Positions 17,452 through 25,715 of a stretch of 64,000 nucleotides of DNA are shown piece after piece. A model generated the notes under the pieces. The model was given only the letters and a program-made list of their open reading frames with translations, did no database searches and was not told the DNA's origin. The position numbers and the translations under genes were made by a program. Position 1 is the first letter of the stretch. Each line of letters opens with the position of its first letter. Source of the DNA: Paenibacillus ginsengihumi DSM 21568 (GTDB lineage: Bacteria > Bacillota > Bacilli > Paenibacillales > NBRC-103111); the NCBI RefSeq assembly GCF_000380965.1, contig NZ_KB905564.1, positions 1 through 64,000 of the forward strand, in the 5' to 3' direction.

Positions 17452-18771
17452 ATGAAGAAAAGAGTTCGGCTGCTCACCGCCCTGACGTTATTGTGCGGTA
17501 CCATACTTACGGCTTGCAGCGGCAATTCGAACGGCGGAGAAGCCGCTCCCGGCGGGGACAACGGTTCTGCCGGCAGCAAAGGAGCAGGCTTCTCCATTCT
17601 GATCGGCAAGCCCGAGATCGCCGAACAGTTCGAGCAGGTGGTCGGGGAATATTCCAAGGAAAAGAACGTGGATATCAATATTATTCCTTTGGGCTCGCAG
17701 ACGGCTTACGAGAAGCTGAGCACGCTGTACGCATCCAACAACGCGCCTACGGTGATGATGCTCGGACAGGAATTTCCGGAAATGAAATCGAAGCTGGCCG
17801 ACTTGTCGGATCAGCCTTGGGTTAGCCACGCTCAGAAAGGAACGCTTGATTTCGTCACCGACGGCTCCAAAGTGCTCGGCATGCCGGCCACGGTCGAAGC
17901 GTTCGGCTTCGTATACAACAAAGCCGTGCTTGACAAAGCGGTCGGGGGAACGTTCGATCCGTCCACGGTCAAGACGAGGGACGATCTGAAGGCTTTGTTC
18001 GACAAGGTCAAAGCGTCGGGTGTGGAAGCTCTGCACGTTTCTCCGATGGACTGGTCCTTGGGCGCTCACCTGACGAACATCATGTTCACGACGCAATCCT
18101 CGAAGCCGGAAGAGCGCCGCGCGTTCATGGACAGCCTGAAGTCGGGACAGACGGATCTAAGCGCCAACGCGATCTTTAACGGCTGGGTGGACACCGTCGA
18201 CCTGATGAAGGAATACAACTCGGCGAAAAGTGCGCCGCTTGCTCCGACATACGACGACGGCACGCTCGCCCTGGCGAATGGAGAAGTCGGCCTGTGGTTT
18301 ATGGGCAACTGGGCGTATCCGCAGCTGAAGGAAGCGAATCCGGACGCCGAATACGGCTTCTTGCCGGTGCCGGTCAGCAACAACCCTGAAGATTACGGGA
18401 ACGCCCAAATTTCCGTAGGCGTGCCGCAATACTGGGCGATCGATGCGTCGGCCTCGACCCCGGAGCAGCAGCAATCCGCCAAGGAGTTCCTGAACTGGCT
18501 CGTCAGCGATCCGAAAGGTCAGGACGCTTATGTCAACAAGTTCAACTATGTGCCGGTATACGACAACTTTGAAGTCAAGCCTCAAGATATGATCTCGCAA
18601 TCGGTCATGAAATTTATGGATAACGGCCAAACGCTGGAATGGATGAACAACCTGTATCCGGCAGACGGCTGGCCGAAGATGGGGGCCACGATGCAGAAGT
18701 ATTTGTCGAACACCATCGATCGGGCCGGATTGGCCAAAGAATTCACCGACTATTGGACCAGCGTTAAATAA
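17452..18771 (+). CDS. sugar ABC transporter substrate-binding lipoprotein
   Basis: A 439-residue family 1 extracellular solute-binding protein. The ATG at 17452 follows GAGGGGAAGG; earlier in-frame starts lie inside the promoter. The signal peptide ends in the lipobox LTAC (Cys near residue 22), followed by a Ser/Gly/Asn linker. The body has FVYNKAVLDKA and the typical GEVGLWFMGNWAYPQLKE segment of maltose/raffinose-type binding proteins. It should deliver an alpha-galactoside or sucrose-type sugar to the two permeases downstream. No ATPase gene is present, so a shared MsmK/UgpC-type ATPase encoded elsewhere is inferred. Confidence 0.93.
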   Translation: MKKRVRLLTALTLLCGTILTACSGNSNGGEAAPGGDNGSAGSKGAGFSILIGKPEIAEQFEQVVGEYSKEKNVDINIIPLGSQTAYEKLSTLYASNNAPTVMMLGQEFPEMKSKLADLSDQPWVSHAQKGTLDFVTDGSKVLGMPATVEAFGFVYNKAVLDKAVGGTFDPSTVKTRDDLKALFDKVKASGVEALHVSPMDWSLGAHLTNIMFTTQSSKPEERRAFMDSLKSGQTDLSANAIFNGWVDTVDLMKEYNSAKSAPLAPTYDDGTLALANGEVGLWFMGNWAYPQLKEANPDAEYGFLPVPVSNNPEDYGNAQISVGVPQYWAIDASASTPEQQQSAKEFLNWLVSDPKGQDAYVNKFNYVPVYDNFEVKPQDMISQSVMKFMDNGQTLEWMNNLYPADGWPKMGATMQKYLSNTIDRAGLAKEFTDYWTSVK

Positions 18772-18840
18772 ACGGACTTTTGGAGCAGGACGAGCCTCGC
18801 GCTTGTCCTCTTCTCCTTCCGGAAGGAGGTTGCCGCTTCG

Positions 18841-19722
18841 GTGTACGAAGAGAAACTCTCTGGCAAAATCAAGTCATTCCTAACCTTCGGCTTTATCCCG
18901 CTGACCGTGTTCACCCTTGTGATGGCCGTGCCGTTCTTCGTCGGCTTGTACATGACATTCACGGATTCGTCGGGCGGGACGATTACAACCGACTTCATCG
19001 GCTTATCCAACTATACAGCGGCGTTTCAAGATCCGCTGTTTTGGGACTCGATGCTGCTTACTCTCCAGTACGTCTTGTTCAGCCTTATCCTGACGAACGT
19101 GATCGCCTTCGTGCTGGCGCTGCTTGTGACGAGCGGCATGAAGGGACAGAACTTTTTTCGGCTCGGGTTTTTCACGCCCAATCTGATCGGAGGCATCATT
19201 CTCGGGTTCGTCTGGCAGTTCGTCTTTTCCCGCGTATTCGTCTATTTCGGGCAGCAGCTCGACATGGGCCTCTTGTCCAGCTCGTGGCTCGGCGATCCGC
19301 ACAAGGCGCTGTGGGCGCTCATTATCGTCGGCGTCTGGCAAAATTCGGGCTACATGATGCTGATCTATATCGCGGGCATCCAAGGCATCGACAAATCGCT
19401 GCTGGAAGCCGCTTCTTTGGACGGCGCTTCCTCGTGGGGCCAGCTGTTCCGGATCAAAATTCCGCTCATGGTTTCGGCTTTCACGATCAGCCTGTTCCTT
19501 ACGCTGCAGCGCAGCTTCATGGTGTACGATACGAACCTGTCCCTGACGAACGGCGGGCCGTACCGCTCCACGGAGATGATCGCCATGCATGTATACAATG
19601 AAGCGTTTAAATTTCAAAACTTTGGCCCCGGCCAAGCGAAAGCGATCGTGCTGTTCCTCATTGTGGCCGCCATTGCGATGGTCCAAGTGGGCGTGATGAA
19701 GAGATTGGAGGTCGAGTCGTAA
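18841..19722 (+). CDS. sugar ABC transporter permease (MalF/UgpA type)
   Basis: A 293-residue inner-membrane permease with six predicted membrane segments. The EAA loop LEAASLDGASSWGQLFRIKIPL near residues 185-210 contacts the ATPase. The start is GTG at 18841 behind GGAAGGAGG with a rather long spacer; no better in-frame start is near. The stop overlaps the next start as TAATG, so the two permeases are coupled. Confidence 0.93.
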   Translation: MYEEKLSGKIKSFLTFGFIPLTVFTLVMAVPFFVGLYMTFTDSSGGTITTDFIGLSNYTAAFQDPLFWDSMLLTLQYVLFSLILTNVIAFVLALLVTSGMKGQNFFRLGFFTPNLIGGIILGFVWQFVFSRVFVYFGQQLDMGLLSSSWLGDPHKALWALIIVGVWQNSGYMMLIYIAGIQGIDKSLLEAASLDGASSWGQLFRIKIPLMVSAFTISLFLTLQRSFMVYDTNLSLTNGGPYRSTEMIAMHVYNEAFKFQNFGPGQAKAIVLFLIVAAIAMVQVGVMKRLEVES

Positions 19723-20549
19723 TGAGCCTCCTGAAATCGGCCAGAAAGACGATCGCCTTTTTGCTCGTCGCTGCGCTTTTCGTGCTGTATATCTTTCCGT
19801 TTTTCCTTATATTGACCAACTCGTTCAAAACAAGGCTCAAGGTCGTAAGCAGCCCGCTGTCGCTGCCGACGGAATTTAAACTCGACAATTATGTGAGTGC
19901 AATCCGGAAGATGGACTTTTTGCACGCGCTTGGCAACTCTTTGATGGTTACCGTCGTATCGGTCGTCGTGATCATTGTGATGGCCTCCATGCTCGCCTAT
20001 TACCTGGTGCGCTGGAAATCGAAGTTCAGCTCCGGCGTGCTTATGGCGCTGGTGGCGTCCATGATCGTCCCGTTTCAGTCCTTGATGATTCCTTTCGTGA
20101 CGATTTATGGGCAGCTCGGCCTGCTGAACAGCAAATGGATGCTGTGCTTCTACTATTTGGGCTTCGGCATTCCGCTGGCGACCTTCATGTACCACGGTTT
20201 TATCAAAGGGATTCCGAAAGATCTCGAGCAGGCGGCTTTCGTCGACGGAGCTTCGCGCATTCAGGTGTTCACGCGCGTCATCTTCCCGATCCTGGCGCCG
20301 ATTACGACGACGATCGCGATCCTGGACGTGCTCTGGATCTGGAACGACTTCCTGCTGCCTTCGCTCGTCCTGCTGTCTGACAGCAACCGGACGCTGCCGC
20401 TGTCGACGTTCTATTTCTTCGGCAAATATACATCCAATTACAGCGAGGCGATGGCCGCTCTCGTGCTGTCGATCATCCCGATCATTCTGTTCTACCTGGC
20501 GATGCAGCGGCACATTATTAAGGGCGTTATGGACGGAGCCGTAAAATAA
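19722..20549 (+). CDS. sugar ABC transporter permease (MalG/UgpE type)
   Basis: A 275-residue permease with six predicted membrane segments, starting LVAALFVLYIFPFFLILTNS and bearing the EAA loop EQAAFVDGASRIQVFTRVIFP. It partners the upstream permease as a heterodimer. It begins on the last base of the upstream stop codon and is followed after 17 bases by GH32, so import and hydrolysis are in one operon. Confidence 0.93.
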   Translation: MSLLKSARKTIAFLLVAALFVLYIFPFFLILTNSFKTRLKVVSSPLSLPTEFKLDNYVSAIRKMDFLHALGNSLMVTVVSVVVIIVMASMLAYYLVRWKSKFSSGVLMALVASMIVPFQSLMIPFVTIYGQLGLLNSKWMLCFYYLGFGIPLATFMYHGFIKGIPKDLEQAAFVDGASRIQVFTRVIFPILAPITTTIAILDVLWIWNDFLLPSLVLLSDSNRTLPLSTFYFFGKYTSNYSEAMAALVLSIIPIILFYLAMQRHIIKGVMDGAVK

Positions 20550-20566
20550 AGCAAGAGGTGTGGCGA

Positions 20567-22099
20567 ATGAAAGACCATCATCAGGAACGTATTGCGGCGG
20601 CCGAACGGTCGCTTCAGAACGTTCGGGAACGGGTGGCGTCCGATCCGTGGCGTCCCCGGTATCACGTAGCGCCGCCCGCTTATTGGATGAACGACCCGAA
20701 CGGCTTCTGTTATTACCGGGGAGAGTATCATCTGTTTTATCAGCATCATCCGTATTCTCCCTTGTGGGACGACATGCACTGGGGTCACGCGGTGAGCCGC
20801 GATCTTGTCCGCTGGCGGCAGCTGCCGATCGCCTTGGCGCCCGGGGAAACCTACGACCGCGACGGCTGCTTCTCGGGGAGCGCCATCGAGAAGGACGGTA
20901 AGCTTCATCTCCTGTATACCGGCAATATATGGACGGGCGATAATCGGGATACCGATTTGAAGCAGTCGCAGTGCCTGGCGATCAGCGAGGACGGCGTCCG
21001 CTTCGACAAATGGGCGGGCAATCCGGTGATCGCCGAGGCGCCGGAAGGGGACATTCATCCGTTTCATTTTCGCGATCCGAAGGTGTGGCGGCACGAGGGC
21101 GCGTACTATGCGGTGCTCGGATCGCGCACGAAGGATCACAAGGGCCAGGTGCTGCTGTATCGCTCGGACGATTTGCTCCGCTGGCAGTTCGTTAGCGTCA
21201 TGGCTGGCGGCCGGGAAGGGTACGGATATATGTGGGAGTGCCCCGATCTGTTCTCCCTGGACGGGCGCGACGTGCTCGTGCTGTCGCCGCAGGGCATGAA
21301 GCCCGACGGGGACAAATATTTGAATCTGCACCAGGCCGGCTATTTGGAAGGCCGCCTGGATTACGAGACCGGCAAGTTCGAGCACGGCGGGTTCACGATG
21401 CTCGATTACGGCTTTGATTTTTATGCGCCTCAGACGCTGCTTGATGAAAGGGGACGACGGATTATGATCGCCTGGATGGCGATGTGGGAGAGCGAGATGC
21501 CGGAGCAAGAGCGGCAGTGGGCCGGGGCGATGACGCTTCCCCGTGAGCTGCGTTATGAACGGGGCCGGCTGATCACGCTGCCAGTCGCCGAGATGGCCTT
21601 ATTGCGCACGAATCCCGTTTCCTTGGACCAGGTGACGATCGAAGGCGAAGCCGAGCTGCCCGGCGTGTCGGGAGATTGCTTCGAGCTGGAGCTGCTGCTG
21701 GACATCCGCGAAGCGCGCAGCGCCGGAGTGAAGCTGTGCGTGAACGAGGCGTCCGGCGAAGAGACGACGCTGATCTACGATCGGGAGAGCGGAATGCTGA
21801 CGCTCGACCGGGAGCGCTCGGGCCAAGGACCGGGCGGCGTCCGGCGGGCGCCCGTGGAGGTCGCGGACGGCGGGCTGCTCCGGCTGAGGCTGTTCGTCGA
21901 CCGTTCGTCGGTCGAGGTGTTCGCCCAGGACGGGGAGATTGCGATGACCGCGCGCATCTATCCGGGTGCCGAATCGACGGGCATCCGCTTTATGGCCGAT
22001 GGCCGGATGCGAATCGTCGCGCTCCGCAAGTGGGATTTGGACCGCAGCGTTGGTCTGGAGGAAAGCGCAGACCCCGCTGCGGCAGGAGGGGAATTGTGA
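20567..22099 (+). CDS. GH32 beta-fructofuranosidase (sucrase/invertase)
   Basis: A 510-residue cytoplasmic GH32 enzyme; the ATG at 20567 follows AAGAGGTG. The WMNDPNG motif supplies the nucleophile (Asp43), FRDPKVW is the transition-state-stabilising RDP motif, and MWECPDLF carries the acid/base Glu. The C-terminal beta-sandwich with LFVDRSSVEVF is present. It should split sucrose or sucrose released from raffinose into glucose and fructose. As import is by ABC, the substrate is unphosphorylated sugar rather than sucrose 6-phosphate. The stop overlaps the start of the GH13 gene (ATGA). Confidence 0.93.
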   Translation: MKDHHQERIAAAERSLQNVRERVASDPWRPRYHVAPPAYWMNDPNGFCYYRGEYHLFYQHHPYSPLWDDMHWGHAVSRDLVRWRQLPIALAPGETYDRDGCFSGSAIEKDGKLHLLYTGNIWTGDNRDTDLKQSQCLAISEDGVRFDKWAGNPVIAEAPEGDIHPFHFRDPKVWRHEGAYYAVLGSRTKDHKGQVLLYRSDDLLRWQFVSVMAGGREGYGYMWECPDLFSLDGRDVLVLSPQGMKPDGDKYLNLHQAGYLEGRLDYETGKFEHGGFTMLDYGFDFYAPQTLLDERGRRIMIAWMAMWESEMPEQERQWAGAMTLPRELRYERGRLITLPVAEMALLRTNPVSLDQVTIEGEAELPGVSGDCFELELLLDIREARSAGVKLCVNEASGEETTLIYDRESGMLTLDRERSGQGPGGVRRAPVEVADGGLLRLRLFVDRSSVEVFAQDGEIAMTARIYPGAESTGIRFMADGRMRIVALRKWDLDRSVGLEESADPAAAGGEL

Positions 22100-23754
22100 T
22101 GAAGCAGGGAACGGCCTGGTGGAAAGAGAGCGTCGTCTATCAGATTTATCCCCGCAGCTTTCAGGATACGAACGGCGATGGCATCGGCGACTTGAAGGGC
22201 GTCACCTCCCGGCTCGATTACCTTCGCGATCTCGGCATCGACGTCATCTGGATTTGTCCCGTCTACGATTCACCGAACGACGACAACGGCTACGATATTC
22301 GGGATTACCACCGCATTTTGGAGGAATTCGGCACGCTGGAGGATATGGACGAGCTGCTGAGGGAGGCGGCCGCCCGGGGCATCCGCATCATCATGGACCT
22401 GGTCGCCAACCATACGTCGGACGAGCATGCCTGGTTCGTCGAATCGCGGAGCTCGCGGGACAACCCTAAGCGGGACTGGTACATCTGGAAGCCCGGAAAG
22501 GACGGCAAGGCGCCGACGAACTGGGAGGCCAATTTCGGCGGTTCGGTATGGGAATACGACGAGCAGACCGGAGAATATTATTTTCATTCGTTCTCCCGCA
22601 AGCAGCCCGATCTGAACTGGGAAAATCCCGAGGTGCGCCAGGCGATATACCGGATGATGGAATGGTGGATGGACCGCGGCGTCGCGGGCTTTCGGGTAGA
22701 TGCGATTACGTTTATTAAGAAAAATCAGCAATTTCCCGATCTTCCTGCGGACGGCGGGCGCGAGCTCGCTTCGCTGAACGGGGGCACCCTCAACCAGCCG
22801 GGCATTCTCGATTTTTTGCGCGAAATGAAGCAGGAGGTGCTGGCGCCCCGCGACGCGGTAACCGTGGCCGAGGCGCCGGGCGTGCCGCTCTCGCAGGTGC
22901 CGGCATATTTGGACGAGCGGGAAGGCGTCTTTTCGATGCTGTTCCAGTTCGACCACGTGGACCTGGACATGAAGCCGGGCCCGAAGGCGGTCTATCATCC
23001 GTGGCGTCTGACCGACTTCAAGCGGGCCTTGGCCGATTGGCAGCGGGAAACGGTGAAATACGGGTGGATGGCGCTCTATATGGAGAATCACGACCACGTC
23101 CGCTCGGTCAGCAAGTTCGGCGACGACGGGAAATACCGGACCGAATCGGCGCAGATGCTGGCGGCTTATTATTTCCTGATGCGGGGGACGCCGTTTATTT
23201 ATCAGGGGCAGGAACTGGGCATGACGAACTGCCCGATGGACGGCATCGGCGATTACAACGATATCATGAGCCTGCAGCTGTATCGGGAAGGGCTGGCGTC
23301 CGGCCGTTCAGAGCAAGAACTGCTCGATTACTTGGCCAAGCGGAGCCGCGATCACGGCCGCACCCCGATGCAGTGGAGTGCCGGGGAGAACGCCGGGTTC
23401 ACGGCCGGCAAGCCGTGGCTGAAGGTCAATCCCAACTACTCCGAGATCAACGTGGAGCGGCAGCAGCGCGAGGAGGACTCGGTCTTAAGTTTTTACAAGC
23501 GGCTGATTCGCCTGCGGAAGGAGAACCGGGCGCTTGTCTACGGCGATTTCCGCGAGCTGCACGCCGATTCCGAGCAGATCGGCGGCTACACCCGCAGCCT
23601 GGACGGAGAGCGCTGGACCGTGCTGTGCAATTTTACCGGGAATGCGGTACAAGCGCAGACACCGCCCGCTGAGCAGCTTATGCTGAGCAATATGAAAGAT
23701 AGGCAGCATGGCGTCCTGCTTCCTTACGAGGCTTCGATTTTCCGGGAACAGTAA
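22099..23754 (+). CDS. GH13 alpha-glucosidase (oligo-1,6-glucosidase-like)
   Basis: A 551-residue alpha-amylase-family enzyme. The start is the ATG overlapping the GH32 stop, with AGGAGGGG seven bases upstream; the open frame continuing further upstream is a shadow of GH32. Motifs are VVYQIYPRSFQDTNGDGIGD, DLVANHTS, GFRVDAITF (nucleophile Asp201), VAEAPG (acid/base Glu258) and ENHDH. The usual VGEMPG of oligo-1,6-glucosidases is VAEAPG here. Likely substrates are sucrose, isomaltose-type or sucrose-derived alpha-glucosides; trehalulose- or isomaltulose-type activity cannot be excluded. Confidence 0.9.
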   Translation: MKQGTAWWKESVVYQIYPRSFQDTNGDGIGDLKGVTSRLDYLRDLGIDVIWICPVYDSPNDDNGYDIRDYHRILEEFGTLEDMDELLREAAARGIRIIMDLVANHTSDEHAWFVESRSSRDNPKRDWYIWKPGKDGKAPTNWEANFGGSVWEYDEQTGEYYFHSFSRKQPDLNWENPEVRQAIYRMMEWWMDRGVAGFRVDAITFIKKNQQFPDLPADGGRELASLNGGTLNQPGILDFLREMKQEVLAPRDAVTVAEAPGVPLSQVPAYLDEREGVFSMLFQFDHVDLDMKPGPKAVYHPWRLTDFKRALADWQRETVKYGWMALYMENHDHVRSVSKFGDDGKYRTESAQMLAAYYFLMRGTPFIYQGQELGMTNCPMDGIGDYNDIMSLQLYREGLASGRSEQELLDYLAKRSRDHGRTPMQWSAGENAGFTAGKPWLKVNPNYSEINVERQQREEDSVLSFYKRLIRLRKENRALVYGDFRELHADSEQIGGYTRSLDGERWTVLCNFTGNAVQAQTPPAEQLMLSNMKDRQHGVLLPYEASIFREQ

Positions 23755-23897
23755 ATCCGTTGAGCCTTGTGATGGCGATGGGACAGGGCGAGGGCAAGGA
23801 GCTGCTGTCGCCAAGCTGGTCGCGGGGACATGAGTAGGCGCCGGGCGGTGAGGTGCTGCATTGGCAGGGCAAGGCTGCTGTAAAGCTGCTGCAACTT

Positions 23898-24062
23898 TGC
23901 TGTAAAGCCGCGGCGTCTGCTGCTCTCAACTGCTGTAAAGCCGCAGCGTCTGCTGCTCTCAACTGTTGTAAAGCCGCAGCGTCTGCTGCTCTCAACTGCT
24001 GTAAAGCCGCAGCGTCTGCTGCTCTCAACTGCCACAAAGCCTCGGCATCCGCTGCTCTCAAC
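23898..24062. repeat. Minisatellite, five units of 33 bp
   Basis: Units start TGCTGTAAAGCCGCAGCGTC and end CTGCTGCTCTCAAC, at 23898, 23931, 23964, 23997 and 24030; the last is diverged. The period is a multiple of three, so several frames stay open on both strands with 11-residue peptide repeats. None has a ribosome site or family resemblance. It lies in the 1.1-kb gap 23755-24851, which contains no supported gene. Confidence 0.88.
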
Positions 24063-24218
24063 CGGTCCGCAAACAAAACGGTTCAAGGGAAATTTCCTTG
24101 GGCCGCTTTTTCTTACATAATCAGAATGTTCCAAGAGCGCGACGATCGCCTTGCCGCGATCTGCGCTTCTAGACGGCATGCGGCCTGCCATATCCAGTCC
24201 AACCTAACCTCCAAGTAA

Positions 24219-24406
24219 AATAAGAACGAAAAAGGAACTTATTTTTCCCAAAATGACCCAATGAGCTTGAGTAAGATCGAAAAACGATCTTATTCGAGCC
24301 GCTGACCCCGGAAACGGATCAATTTCACCAAGATAAGAACGAAATTCAGTCTTATTTTGGTATTTCGCTGATTTTTTGCAGGGATAAGATTGAATTTCGT
24401 GCTTAT
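24219..24406. repeat. Four-word inverted-repeat array with a different word (ATAAG...CTTAT)
   Basis: Four inverted repeats of type ATAAGA-CGAAA-CTTAT have dyad centres at 24231, 24282, 24344 and 24395. The spacing is 51/62/51 bp, the same as the TGTTG/CAACA arrays although the word is unrelated. An ACCCCGG-AAC segment between words 2 and 3 (24305) also resembles the one at 38259. Function unknown. Confidence 0.85.
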
Positions 24407-24851
24407 TCAAGCGTTTGCTCCATCGGAAGGCAGTTTGACAGCGAGCCTCTGCGGGCACGCAGGAAGGAGAGCAGCTGAACCTCCTCCCAAAAACAGGCAG
24501 TATCGGAATCCGGAAATGCCACCGCAATTTTCCTGCGAAGCGAAGCTTGTAGAGGAGAGAAGTACCCGGAGTATTACAAGGGGATACATGGATAGGAATA
24601 CGGGCCCAAAGACCGGTTAGGGAAAAAAGAAGTCGCGGAGGGCGCCAAGTAATGTCGGGAAGGGGTGTGAGGTAGAAAGTTTACGGCCCGCCTTTGAAGT
24701 CGTGTTTTGACCTTATACTTCATTCAATGTTGAAAAACCTTCAACAGGCTTTTATTATATTTGGTTCGTTCCATTTTTTGGATCGTAGGCTCAGAAATAT
24801 GATATAATATAAGTCACTTCATTTTTTCAGAACTGGCGGAGGTGAGCGGAC

Positions 24852-25160
24852 ATGAGAATGGTGAAGCTTGCTCTCTTCAGTTATGTTCTATTTTTTATCG
24901 TCATGCTTTTGGTAACTCCCGTACTTAAAACACCTTCACCAGAAAGTATAGCGAGTCTTGATTGGCGAACCATTTTAAATATCCCTCTAATGGCGGCGGG
25001 TTCCGTTGTGCTTGCAACTCATTTGTTTTCCAAAAGCAGCAATAACAGAAGCCGTAGTCACAGCCCTTTTTTGTTCCTTGTTTTCGGATTCTGTTCAGTC
25101 GCCTCATTCGTTTTCGTACTGACTTACTCATTGCGACGGATTCTGGAGATCATTTATTAA
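24852..25160 (+). CDS. small hypothetical membrane protein
   Basis: A 102-residue protein with about three hydrophobic segments (residues 7-25, about 40-56 and 76-96). The start follows GGCGGAGGTG. A TATAAT at 24803-24808 could be its -10 box. Not recognised as a named family; low-GC codon use compared with the sugar locus. It precedes the BlaI-like gene but is separated from it by that gene's own promoter. Confidence 0.65.
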   Translation: MRMVKLALFSYVLFFIVMLLVTPVLKTPSPESIASLDWRTILNIPLMAAGSVVLATHLFSKSSNNRSRSHSPFLFLVFGFCSVASFVFVLTYSLRRILEIIY

Positions 25161-25262
25161 GATGGTTCACATTATTTGAAATTCGCTCAATATCTCGTCT
25201 GCTTCTTACTGCGTCATTTTCCCCGCTTGAACTTGTTCTTCACAAAAGCTTCGTCAAAAACG

Positions 25263-25333
25263 ACTCCAGTAGTATTTACAGTGCGGGACGACTGTAGTAG
25301 TATAGGAAATGTCGACAGACTACTGCAGTAGTA
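25263..25333 (+). promoter_or_regulatory. blaI-like promoter with three operator repeats
   Basis: The 12-mer ACTNNAGTAGTA occurs three times (25263-25274, 25291-25302, 25322-25333), spaced 28 and 31 bp. The third is part of the perfect palindrome CTACTGCAGTAG (25320-25331). A -35 TTTACA (25275-25280) and -10 TAGTAT (25298-25303) lie between and over them. BlaI/MecI repressors bind related TACA/TGTA dyads, so autoregulation is likely. Confidence 0.7.
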
Positions 25334-25346
25334 GGAGGTTGTTAAG

Positions 25347-25706
25347 ATGGAAATCAAACTGTTTGATTCCGAATTAAAAGTCATGGACGTTCTTTGGGCA
25401 AAGGGCGATACTACGGCCAAGCAAATTTCGGATATTCTCAAAGAGCAGGTAGGCTGGAACAAAAATACGACTTATACGCTTATTAAAAGGTGTATAGCGA
25501 AAGGGGCAATAGAGCGAAGAGAGCCGAGTTTCTTGTGTCGTGCCTTAATTTCAAAGGAGCAGGTGCAGGAGCAGGAAACTACGGAGCTGATTAACAAGGT
25601 GTTTGACGGTTCTGCCGATTTGCTTTTCGCTTCCCTTTTGAACAGGAAAAACCTGTCCGCAGAGGAGATCGAAAGACTCAAACAGATGATCAATCAATTG
25701 GAGTGA
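25347..25706 (+). CDS. BlaI/MecI-family repressor
   Basis: A 119-residue winged-helix repressor. The N terminus LFDSELKVMDVLWAKGDTTA and KNTTYTLIKRCIAKGAIERR are the family's DNA-binding part. The C-terminal helices (ADLLFASLLNRKNLSAEEIE) form the dimer and cleavage region. The ATG follows AGGAGG. The BlaR1-like gene starts 10 bases after its stop, so this is a bicistronic sensor-repressor unit. Targets beyond its own operator repeats are not visible. Confidence 0.92.
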   Translation: MEIKLFDSELKVMDVLWAKGDTTAKQISDILKEQVGWNKNTTYTLIKRCIAKGAIERREPSFLCRALISKEQVQEQETTELINKVFDGSADLLFASLLNRKNLSAEEIERLKQMINQLE

Positions 25707-25715
25707 GCTGCGGCT

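Noticed and set aside
23678-24218. Repeat-peptide frames on both strands over the 33-bp minisatellite
   Set aside because: They stay open only because the period is a multiple of three; no ribosome site, no family resemblance, and three overlapping frames are equally open.
24852-25160. Small membrane protein as part of the BlaI/BlaR-like operon
   Set aside because: The BlaI-like gene has its own promoter and operators after it, and about 190 bases separate the two.
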